This document shows, in pieces, positions 9,432-16,173 of a DNA stretch of 22,274 bases. The number at the start of each line of letters is the position of its first letter. The stretch's first letter is position 1. Below the pieces are notes generated by a model. It searched no databases, was not told where the DNA came from, and was given only the letters and a program-made list of their open reading frames with translations. Source of the stretch: DATAEK01 sp036258055 (lineage in GTDB: Bacteria; Acidobacteriota; Vicinamibacteria; Vicinamibacterales; 2-12-FULL-66-21); contig DATAEK010000191.1 of the NCBI GenBank assembly GCA_036258055.1, positions 1-22,274 of the forward strand, read 5' to 3'. The position numbers were made by a program, and so were the translations under genes.

Positions 9432-10412
9432 ATGCAGTGGCGGCGGCTGGGATCGACTGGCCTGCGGATTTCACGCCTCGGACTGGGATGTGGAAACTTC
9501 GGCGGCGTCGGCTCGGCGCCGTCGTTCTTAGGCATGGGCGAGACCGAGGCGCAGGCGTTCGAGCTGATGGATCGCGCGTTCGACGCCGGCATCAACTTCT
9601 TTGATACCGCGAACGCTTACGGCGGCGGCCGCAGCGAATCCTATATCGGCCGATGGTTGGCGGCAAAGGGATCTGCCGTTCGGGAGCGGCTGCTCGTCAG
9701 CTCCAAAGTCTTCAATCCAGTCGGTCCCGGCCCGAACGACCGCGGCCTGTCAAGACGGCACATCCTCCGGCAGATCGACGCGAGCCTCGAGCGTCTGCAA
9801 ACCGATCGGCTCGACATGTACCTCATTCACGAGCCGGATCCCGACACTCCGCTCGACGAGACGCTCCAGGCGCTCGATGACGCGGTCCGCATCGGTAAGG
9901 TGCTCTACGTCGGCGCGAGCAACATCGAGGCGTGGCGGATGACTCGCGGCTTGTGGCTGAGTGACAAGCGAGGGTGGTGCCGCTTCGACTGGGTGCAGAA
10001 TTCGTTCAGCCTGCTCGATCGCGATGCGGAGCGGGAGATGTTTCCGCTCTGCGCGGATCAGCGTGTCGGTTTCACCGCGTTCAGCCCGCTTGCCGGCGGA
10101 TGGCTGACCGGAAAATACCGCGCCGGCCAGCCCTATCCGGAAGGCTCGCGCATGACGCTGCGGCCGGAGTCATATCGACACCTCGAGCGCGAACGCGTAT
10201 TTCACGGCCTGGCGGCATTCGGTGAGGCGGCTCGGGCCCGCTCGGTGTCCGCGAGCGCGCTGGCGCTCGCGTGGGTACTCCATCATCCACGCGTCGATGC
10301 GGCGATCATCGGGCCTCGAACCGTTGTGCACCTCGCCGAGGCGCTGACGTCGGTGACGATCTCTCTATCGGATGATGAGGCGGCGACATTGGGCGCGCTC
10401 TTCGATTCATAG
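9432..10412 (+). CDS. Aldo/keto reductase
   Basis: 326 aa, normal length for the AKR barrel. All four catalytic residues are present: Asp58 and Tyr63 in FDTANAYGGG, Lys92 in LVSSKVF and His133 in YLIHEPD. The NADPH-binding end is seen in HHPRVDAAIIGPRT near the C-terminus. These enzymes reduce aldehydes and ketones with NADPH, and the substrate is unknown. The open frame reaches back to 9372, but the family start MQWRRLGSTGLRIS is the ATG at 9432. No Shine-Dalgarno is seen. A TACCCT hexamer at 9418-9423 lies 8 nt before the ATG, consistent with a leaderless transcript but weak. Confidence 0.9.
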   Translation: MQWRRLGSTGLRISRLGLGCGNFGGVGSAPSFLGMGETEAQAFELMDRAFDAGINFFDTANAYGGGRSESYIGRWLAAKGSAVRERLLVSSKVFNPVGPGPNDRGLSRRHILRQIDASLERLQTDRLDMYLIHEPDPDTPLDETLQALDDAVRIGKVLYVGASNIEAWRMTRGLWLSDKRGWCRFDWVQNSFSLLDRDAEREMFPLCADQRVGFTAFSPLAGGWLTGKYRAGQPYPEGSRMTLRPESYRHLERERVFHGLAAFGEAARARSVSASALALAWVLHHPRVDAAIIGPRTVVHLAEALTSVTISLSDDEAATLGALFDS

Positions 10413-10880
10413 AACGTCGGCGCCACCCTCTCAAAATCTCACGGCGCGTCGTGACCCGATCCTGTCGACGCTACACATTGATTGGCAGGAGGTTTCCATG
10501 CATGCCACTGCTCCGGCAACTTGACCGGCCCCCGACGCGAAGCGCCGAAGGTCTGTCACCTGATCAGCAGGCGGCGAGCCTCGTACATAAGTGTCAATCC
10601 GATTTCAAACGTTGCACGCCGTGGCACCACGACAGCTTGTGCCACCGACTGCTCCATCGCTCAACCTGAGGCTGGTGCGTCAGCGACCTCACGCCTCGTT
10701 CGAGGCACGATCCTTGCTCGCTCTCCAGGTCACACTGCACTGATTCCCGTTGAACATCTGTGTCGATGACGACGAGCGGCCGATCCAAGGCCGAGTCGCC
10801 GAGCGAAGTTGCGAGTCGCAGCTCGCCTGAGCCCGGATCCGCCCTCGACCGTCATTGGGTGACAAAGGACAGGTGAACCC
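10413..10880. other. 468-bp gap with no convincing gene
   Basis: Short frames exist here on both strands but none has recognisable protein character. The one striking element is an AGGAGG at 10487-10492, followed by ATGs at 10498 (an 8-codon frame) and 10502 (a 55-codon frame, 10502-10669, unrecognised). A 6-bp inverted repeat GCCTCG/CGAGGC lies near 10690-10705. The leader and promoter of the coiled-coil gene must be in the right part. Confidence 0.5.
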
Positions 10881-13595
10881 ATGGCCCTGCTCAGAAAGCT
10901 GATGAACGGGGGCGACTCGCAAGCCGCCATCACCGGAGAGATCGAACGGTTGCTCGAACACCTGCAGGATGAGCGTCAATCGCTGCAAACTCTGCTCGCT
11001 TCGTTCGAACGCCATGCGGCCGAATTGCCTCGCGTCAATGCTGCCGTGGACGAGGGCGGGCGCCGCGCTGCCGACCTCGCGAGCCAGATCGACGGTCTGG
11101 CGGCACGAATGGAGGATTTCGAGCGCATTCGTCAGCAGGTCGACGCGCTTCAAACGCGCGTCGTCTCGCTGGAGGGCGGCGTGCAGATGGCCGAAGGGCG
11201 GGTCCAACAGGTCTTGGCCGGCGACGCGCGGGTCCAGGAGCATCGCGAGGCCGTGGAGCAACTGGTATCACTGGGGCGCAGCACACTCGGGCAGATTGAG
11301 ACGCTGAAGCGCGAGAGCGCGGTCCTCGTGCAGCTCGACGAACGGCTCCCTCGCCTCCGCACCGAGATCCAGCCGCTGGTCGATCATCACGCCGCACTCA
11401 AGAACGATCTCGATGGGCTCCGCGCGGGGATTGCGACGCTCGCCCAGGACGCCGAGACGGGCCGCGAGGCGGCTCTGAAGGCCCGGGCCCATGCCACCAA
11501 GGCGACTGAGCTCGTGGCCGATCTCCATCGGAAGCTCGAGCCGCTATCTCACATCCAAGCGCTGAGTCAGGACACGGATGCACAGCTCCGCAGCCTGAAT
11601 GCGCTCGCTGAGCACGTCTCGGCGAAGATCAAGGCGCTCGACGGCCAACAGTCGGTCGTCGAGCACGCGCTGGTCGAATCACGACGCGTACATCAGATGG
11701 TCTGGGAGATGGAGGTCCAGCTCAATAAGCTGAACGACGGATCCCAGCGGGCGACGCACGTCGAGGAAACGTTGGCGAAGCTCGAACGGGTACAGGCGGA
11801 AACCGCCACGCAGTTCGACGAGTCGGCTCGCCTTCGCGAGACGTTCGGCAGCGAGGTGGCTCGCCAGAAACAGGAGGCGCAGAGCCTGATCGATCTGGTT
11901 CAACGGCACCTGGACCAGTTCGCGGTGAACAGGCAGGAACTGGAGACGGTTCACGAGCGGCTCCGCGTCGCCCAGTCCGGTATCGCGTCGGCCGAGGCGC
12001 GCGTGGACGCCGTGTCGGCCCGAGAACAGGGGCTCGCACAGCTCGGCGAACGGATCGAGACGCTGTCGATCGGGGTGCAGGAGCTGACAGGACAGGCAGA
12101 CGGGCTGCAGAAGAAACACGCTGCGCTCAGCACGCTCGAGGAGCGTCTCGACAACCTGGAGGCGACGGCCAAGCGCACGCAGTGGCAGTTCGACGGCCTT
12201 GCCGAGCAACGCAAAGATTTGGAGACCCTCAAGAACGAGATTCACGCCGTCCACACCACGTATGAGGAGACGGCAACCCTGCTCGACAAGCTTCGCGCCG
12301 ACAAGCGCGAGGTGGAGCAGTTCCTGGACAAGGCCGGCGGCTTCATGTCGCAGGCTCCGCAGATTGAGAGCAAGATTGAAGCACTGGCTGCCCAGATCGG
12401 CCGGGCAGAGGCCAGCGCCGGCCGGGCCACGGGCATGGCCCAGGCCGTCGACGATCTCGCCGGCAAGCTCGCGGTGATCGCACCGCGTACGCAGATCGTG
12501 CAGGACCTGGAAGGGCGACTGAACGAGCTCCACGCGTTGAGCACCGACGTGGATCGGCGTCTCAGCGACCAGCTTGCGCGGCGGACCGAGCTGGAGAATC
12601 TGCAACTGCTTTGCGACGGCATGGCCGCACAGCTGGTGGACGCGCAGCAGAAGCTCGGGGCGCTTGGCACGGCGCAGGCCGAATTGGAGCCGGCCATGAA
12701 ACAGATCGCGACGCTCAAGTCGGAGCTGGAGTCAGCCCGTGATGGGCTGCGAGGGCTCAAGCAGGACGAGGACGAACTCGCGGCGCAGGAGCGACGGTTC
12801 ACGGACCTGGCGGCGTCCTCCCGCGAGCTGGCGGTCGATATCGCACAGCGCCTCGAGACGGTGCAGGGCCTCCAGGCCGAGCTGGGCAAGGCCGCGACGA
12901 TCAAAGAGGAGCTGCTGGGCGAGCTGGCGCGCGTCCAGAGCCAGGAGCGCGACACGTTCGCGCAGCTCAAAGCGGTGGAGGATCAGGTCAAACGGCTCGA
13001 GACGCTCTGGAAACAGCTCGACCAGCGACGGGAACAGCTCGAAGAGGCCGACCAGGCCATGGGGCGGGTGGACGCTCGCATGCAGGAGCTCCAGCGCCTT
13101 TCCGACGATGTGGATCGGAAGACTCAAGCGGTCGCCGATCGTGAGCAGGTCGTCGAGGCCGTCAAGCGCGGCGTCGAAGAAATCCACGCTCTCGGGCTCA
13201 AGAGCCAGGCCGAGCTCGCGGCCATCGCCGAGCGCCGCGCCGAGATTGCGCAGGCGAAGGGCGAGTTGGATCGCCTGCGCGAGAGTCTCGCGGCTACGCA
13301 GGAAAAGATCGTGGCGATTGAGAGCCGTCGCCAGCTCGTCGACGCCGTCCAGCGGAAAGCCGACACCATCACGCACCTCCTGGGAGACGTGCAGATCACA
13401 CTCGAAAGCGTCAGTGAGCAGAAGGCCATGGTCGATCACGTGTTCGCCGAGCTCGCACGGCTCGAGTACCTGGTCCAGGAAGCACGAGGCACGATGAAGG
13501 CGCTCCAAGCCGAACGGGACGTGGCCCAACGCATCGTCGAGAACGTTCGACAGATTCACACCCGCGCGCTCAGCGAGGAGAGGAAGACGGCCTGA
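10881..13595 (+). CDS. Giant coiled-coil protein of unknown function (904 aa)
   Basis: Almost the whole length, from about residue 17 to 895, is Ala/Glu/Gln/Leu/Arg-rich with heptad-like spacing and recurring ELxxLxxE-type segments. It has almost no Gly/Pro breaks, no signal peptide, no transmembrane segment and a single cysteine (in LQLLCDGMA). The N-terminus MALLRKLMNGGDSQ is short and partly hydrophobic and could be an anchoring or interaction tag. There are no ATPase head motifs, so it is not an SMC or Rad50 protein. A purely fibrous scaffold, cytoskeletal or segregation-associated role is possible, but nothing in the sequence or neighbourhood shows it. The ATG at 10881 follows an AGGACAGG purine tract at about 7 nt. 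It stands alone, 468 bp from the previous gene and 77 bp from the next. Confidence 0.85.
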   Translation: MALLRKLMNGGDSQAAITGEIERLLEHLQDERQSLQTLLASFERHAAELPRVNAAVDEGGRRAADLASQIDGLAARMEDFERIRQQVDALQTRVVSLEGGVQMAEGRVQQVLAGDARVQEHREAVEQLVSLGRSTLGQIETLKRESAVLVQLDERLPRLRTEIQPLVDHHAALKNDLDGLRAGIATLAQDAETGREAALKARAHATKATELVADLHRKLEPLSHIQALSQDTDAQLRSLNALAEHVSAKIKALDGQQSVVEHALVESRRVHQMVWEMEVQLNKLNDGSQRATHVEETLAKLERVQAETATQFDESARLRETFGSEVARQKQEAQSLIDLVQRHLDQFAVNRQELETVHERLRVAQSGIASAEARVDAVSAREQGLAQLGERIETLSIGVQELTGQADGLQKKHAALSTLEERLDNLEATAKRTQWQFDGLAEQRKDLETLKNEIHAVHTTYEETATLLDKLRADKREVEQFLDKAGGFMSQAPQIESKIEALAAQIGRAEASAGRATGMAQAVDDLAGKLAVIAPRTQIVQDLEGRLNELHALSTDVDRRLSDQLARRTELENLQLLCDGMAAQLVDAQQKLGALGTAQAELEPAMKQIATLKSELESARDGLRGLKQDEDELAAQERRFTDLAASSRELAVDIAQRLETVQGLQAELGKAATIKEELLGELARVQSQERDTFAQLKAVEDQVKRLETLWKQLDQRREQLEEADQAMGRVDARMQELQRLSDDVDRKTQAVADREQVVEAVKRGVEEIHALGLKSQAELAAIAERRAEIAQAKGELDRLRESLAATQEKIVAIESRRQLVDAVQRKADTITHLLGDVQITLESVSEQKAMVDHVFAELARLEYLVQEARGTMKALQAERDVAQRIVENVRQIHTRALSEERKTA

Positions 13596-13658
13596 GCCGT
13601 ACGCTCGCGGGTTCCGGGCGCTGTGATCGCCGCTGCCGGCTATCGGACGAATTTCCGC

Positions 13659-13664
13659 TACAAT
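13659..13664 (+). promoter_or_regulatory. Putative -10 element for a leaderless AhpD-like operon
   Basis: TACAAT lies 8 nt before the ATG at 13673. Initiation about 7-8 nt after a -10 hexamer would fall on or next to the A of the ATG, and there is no Shine-Dalgarno between. No good -35 is seen at 17 nt spacing. Confidence 0.4.
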
Positions 13665-13672
13665 GCGGCCCG

Positions 13673-13966
13673 ATGGAGGATCGTTTCGCCTCGTTCAGAA
13701 ACGCGACTGCTGCGGCTCTCCTGCAGGGATCCGGGTCGACGTCTAGCGACCTTCGGCAAGCGATCGCAAGCGGCAGCGCTCCACCAGAGCTGATGACCTT
13801 GGTGCAGAAGATTCGTTCGCGTGCCTACACCGTGATGGATCAGGATCTCGATGCGCTCAGGAACCGCTACACCCAGGATCAGCTGTTCGAGATCATCGTC
13901 GCGGCGGCGTTTGGTGCCGCGAACGACCAGATCGCGGCAGTACACCGAGCGCTCGAGGACGCGTGA
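13673..13966 (+). CDS. Small AhpD/carboxymuconolactone decarboxylase-like helical partner protein
   Basis: 97 aa, all alpha by appearance, without cysteines. The C-terminal half (IRSRAYTVMDQDLDALRNRYTQDQLFEIIVAAAFGAANDQIAAVHRALE) matches the pattern of short proteins found beside, or fused within, alkylhydroperoxidase AhpD-fold families, where a GYSDDQIFELTVAAA-type helix pair is conserved. It lacks the CxxC redox site, so it is not itself a peroxidase and is more likely a partner or structural subunit of the next gene. The two genes overlap by 4 nt (GTGA), implying coupled translation and 1:1 production. No Shine-Dalgarno precedes its ATG, and a TACAAT lies 8 nt upstream, suggesting a leaderless message. 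Confidence 0.75.
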   Translation: MEDRFASFRNATAAALLQGSGSTSSDLRQAIASGSAPPELMTLVQKIRSRAYTVMDQDLDALRNRYTQDQLFEIIVAAAFGAANDQIAAVHRALEDA

Positions 13967-14553
13967 GGCTCAGTAATGTCGCGCGCGGCGATGGGCTCTC
14001 AGCCCGACTGCTTTATGGATTCGTGCGCGCGGTCTCCGGCTTCCGTGCACCTGATGTGGTACGAACGCTGCGGTACCGGCCGCATCTCTTTGGACGGCCG
14101 CACTCCGCGCACACGCAGGCCGTCATGCGGGGTCCCTCCGAATGGTCGGTTGGCGAGCGCGAGCTGTTCGCCGCTTTCGTGTCGCGCCTGAATCAGTGCC
14201 ACTTTTGAACGAATGCCCACGCCGCGGTCGCGGCGTCCGCCCTCGACGACAGTCTCCTGATCCAGCAGGTTCTGAACGAATACACGACAGCGCCGATCAG
14301 CGAAAGGCTTCGCGCCACGCTCGGGCTGCTCAAGAAGATGACCCTCGACCATGGCAGCCTTGGACCCGAGGACGTGCGAACAGTGATGCGTGCGGGCGTT
14401 TCCAAGCAGGCTATTCAGGAGGCCATTGAAGTCGCGTTCTTGTTCAATATCTATGATCGGCTGGCCGACGCGATGGGATGGGACGTGCCGCCTCTGGCTG
14501 GGGGGTATTACCAAGTGGCAGCAAGAAGACTGCTCAAACACGGGTACGTTTGA
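13963..14553 (+). CDS. AhpD-like selenoprotein (CxxU), with in-frame UGA at 14206-14208 read as selenocysteine
   Basis: A GTG at 13963 overlaps the previous stop. The first 81 codons (QAVMRGPSEWSVGERELFAAFVSRLNQCHF) end at TGA. The same frame continues TNAHAAVAASALDDSLL and on to a TGA at 14551-14553, giving 196 residues in total. Read through, the site is C79-H-F-U82-xxx-H86 with E67, exactly the spacing of the AhpD catalytic set (Glu-x11-Cys-x2-Cys-x3-His). The TGA replaces the second cysteine, which is how selenocysteine replaces cysteine in redox motifs. The second half (AGVSKQAIQEAIEVAFLFNIYDRLADAMGW) is typical AhpD/CMD family. A SECIS-like hairpin follows at the right distance. The likely role is a thiol/selenol peroxidase or reductase acting on hydroperoxides. 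AhpD-like selenoproteins are an established class. An automatic caller would split this into two short genes. Confidence 0.88.
14219..14236 (+). promoter_or_regulatory. Bacterial SECIS-like hairpin
   Basis: ACGCCGC (14219-14225) pairs with GCGGCGT (14230-14236) in a perfect 7-bp stem with a GGTC (GGUC in RNA) tetraloop. The stem begins 10 nt and the loop 17 nt after the TGA. Bacterial SECIS elements lie directly 3' of the UGA within the coding sequence and carry G/GU in the apical loop; E. coli fdhF has GGUC within its loop and a similar spacing. It would recruit SelB with Sec-tRNA. Confidence 0.72.
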
Positions 14554-14575
14554 TCGAACGATTGACTAGCGTGAT

Positions 14576-14597
14576 AACGCCGCGGCGCCGCGGCGTT
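14576..14597. terminator. 22-bp perfect palindrome between convergent genes, likely bidirectional terminator
   Basis: The palindrome has arms AACGCCGCGG and CCGCGGCGTT around a central CG. It can fold on either strand into a 9-bp GC-rich hairpin with a 4-nt loop. It lies 23 nt after the selenoprotein stop and 36 nt beyond the frdD stop, where both transcripts must end. T-tracts are very short. Confidence 0.5.
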
Positions 14598-14632
14598 CGA
14601 TCCGTAGAGCAGTTGATGAGGACCACTCCGGC

Positions 14633-14995
14633 TCAGAGGCTTGCGATTGAAAACCAGAGCATATACGCTGCCACCACGGATCCCACTATCGCCCCACCGT
14701 AGCACCCTGCGTTGATCACCTCGTTCAGGTGCTTGATCTGCAACCCGTCATATAGCGTGTAGCGGAAGCGGTGTGCCCAATGGAACAGCGATAACACGAA
14801 GAGGACAAAGAGTACGAGGCGGGCGAGCGGATGGCCTGCCACGGCGAGCAGGTTCTGGTGCGCGGGCGGCGACAGCCAGCCGAACGGAAACGCCACACCG
14901 AAGAGGAAGATCAGGACCGGCATCAGCAGCGCGGACAACACGCCGCCCGCGCTGAAAAGCAGCCAGAGAAACGGCTCTATCGGTCGCTTCGCCAT
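14633..14995 (-). CDS. frdD: Fumarate reductase membrane subunit D
   Basis: 120 aa, matching the ~119 aa of E. coli FrdD. It begins MAKRPIEPFLWLLFSAGG, which aligns with the FrdD start (EPVFWGLFGAGGMWSA), and has three transmembrane helices. FHWAHRFRYTLYDGLQIKH is the typical segment between helices 2 and 3. With FrdC it anchors FrdAB to the inner membrane and forms the quinol site. Last gene of the frd operon. The ATG at 14995 has GCGAGG just upstream; a GTG at about 15019 overlapping the frdC stop is an alternative start. The open frame extends much further upstream but overlaps frdC and frdB there, so that part is not coding. Confidence 0.9.
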   Translation of the reverse strand: MAKRPIEPFLWLLFSAGGVLSALLMPVLIFLFGVAFPFGWLSPPAHQNLLAVAGHPLARLVLFVLFVLSLFHWAHRFRYTLYDGLQIKHLNEVINAGCYGGAIVGSVVAAYMLWFSIASL

Positions 14996-15015
14996 GCCTC
15001 GCCGGACGCCTTCCC

Positions 15016-15426
15016 TCACTCCAACACCAGCCAAGCCACCACAGCCGAGACGATCAGCCACGCCGCGTAGTTGGACGCGGCGATCAGAAAACCTGGAACC
15101 CGCGCGCTGCCAATACGCATCACCATCGCCTTGGGTGCCAGATTGAACCAGGTAATCGCGTGAAACACGATGAAGAGGAAGCTGACGACATTCAGCGTCA
15201 GCACGATCGGATTCCTGGACCAGGCCAGGAAATTCTGATAGCGATCGGCACCTTGACCGACCGCCTGGACCAACATCAGCAGATAGACCACGGACCAGGC
15301 AACGAAGATACTGCTCAACTCGCGCAGGATGAATGCGACGTACGCCGGGCTTCCGAGCCACCAGTACGTCGAGAGGCGGCGCCGCAGCCAGCGGGGATGA
15401 TATTCCCGGTAGGCAGTCTCGTTCAT
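15016..15426 (-). CDS. frdC: Fumarate reductase membrane subunit C
   Basis: 136 aa, close to E. coli FrdC (131 aa). Starts MNETAYREYHPRWLRRRLSTYWWLGS, with the characteristic cytosolic N-terminus preceding three transmembrane helices (around SSIFVAWSVVYLLMLVQ, VLTLNVVSFLFIVFHAITWF and AAWLIVSAVVAWLVL). It pairs with FrdD to anchor the catalytic dimer and transfer electrons from menaquinol. The ATG overlaps the frdB stop codon (ATGA, 15423-15426), giving translational coupling. The open frame upstream belongs to frdB in another frame and is not used. Confidence 0.92.
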   Translation of the reverse strand: MNETAYREYHPRWLRRRLSTYWWLGSPAYVAFILRELSSIFVAWSVVYLLMLVQAVGQGADRYQNFLAWSRNPIVLTLNVVSFLFIVFHAITWFNLAPKAMVMRIGSARVPGFLIAASNYAAWLIVSAVVAWLVLE

Positions 15427-16166
15427 TGCGCGCCCCTCGGCATGATGAACGACTTGAGCCATTCCACGGACGCCTCGAGCTTGTAGCGCTGGATCGCGCC
15501 GGCGGGATCGACATGCTTGGGACAGACGGTCGTACACGCTCCCACGAACGTGCAGCCCCAGATCCCTTCCTCCTCGGACAGGATCTGCAGCCGTTCCTGC
15601 GATCCCTCGTCGCGTCCATCAAGGTTGTAGCGCTGGGCGAGCGCAATTGCTGCCGGTCCGATGAACTTCGGATCGAGTCCGTAGATCGGGCATGCGGCGT
15701 AGCACAGCATGCAGTTGATGCACATGCTGTACTGCTTGTACTCCTCGAGCTCTTGCGGCGTCTGACGGTATTCCCCGTCCGACAGGGGCTTCTCGACCTG
15801 GCGAATGAGCCACGGCTTGACACGCGTGAGCTTTCGCATGAAGTCGCCGAACTCGACGACAAGATCGCGGACGATCGGAAAGTTCTGGAGAGGCTCGACA
15901 CGCACGCGGCCGTCGGCGTAGTCAGCGAGGAAAGTCGCGCACGTCAGCTTCGGCACGCCATTGACCATCATCCCGCAGCTGCCGCAGATCCCCATCCTGC
16001 AGGACCACCGATACGACAGCGTTCCATCGAGCCTGTCCTTGACGTAGTTCAGGGCGTCCAGGACGACCCACTCGCGGGGACACGGAACTTCGTATTCCTG
16101 GAAGGTAGATTCCGTATCCGACTCGGGACGGTAGCGAGTGACCTGCAGGGTGATTCGCTGCGGCAT
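15423..16166 (-). CDS. frdB: Fumarate reductase iron-sulfur subunit B
   Basis: 247 aa (E. coli FrdB 244). The [2Fe-2S] ligands are C56, C61, C64 and C76 in SCRMGICGSCGMMVNG and onward to KLTC. The [4Fe-4S] and [3Fe-4S] ligands are in CINCMLCYAACP and CTFVGACTTVCPKHVDP, nearly identical to E. coli FrdB. It carries electrons from the quinol site in FrdCD to the FAD of FrdA on the cytoplasmic face of the membrane. An ATG at 16184 would overlap frdA by 11 nt; I prefer the ATG at 16166 (MPQRITLQ), which has AGGG at 5 nt spacing and gives the family length. Confidence 0.95.
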   Translation of the reverse strand: MPQRITLQVTRYRPESDTESTFQEYEVPCPREWVVLDALNYVKDRLDGTLSYRWSCRMGICGSCGMMVNGVPKLTCATFLADYADGRVRVEPLQNFPIVRDLVVEFGDFMRKLTRVKPWLIRQVEKPLSDGEYRQTPQELEEYKQYSMCINCMLCYAACPIYGLDPKFIGPAAIALAQRYNLDGRDEGSQERLQILSEEEGIWGCTFVGACTTVCPKHVDPAGAIQRYKLEASVEWLKSFIMPRGAQ

Positions 16167-16173
16167 GAACGCC

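Noticed and set aside
7972..9474. 500-codon minus-strand frame and 460-codon plus-strand frame (7983-9365) over the permease
   Set aside because: Both are Arg/Gly/Asp-rich shadows; the permease frame has APC motifs and regular hydrophobic helices.
14206..14208. TGA as an ordinary nonsense mutation or natural end of a short protein
   Set aside because: Frame and homology continue straight through, the TGA sits at the redox Cys position with exact catalytic spacing, and a SECIS-like hairpin follows.
13999..14541. 180-codon open frame on the minus strand, antisense to the AhpD-like gene
   Set aside because: It is a shadow: the plus strand encodes recognisable AhpD/CMD protein on both sides of the TGA, while the minus-strand translation has no domain character.
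14996..15901. Long N-terminal extension of the frdD frame
   Set aside because: It overlaps frdC and frdB in another frame; real FrdD homology and length begin at 14995.
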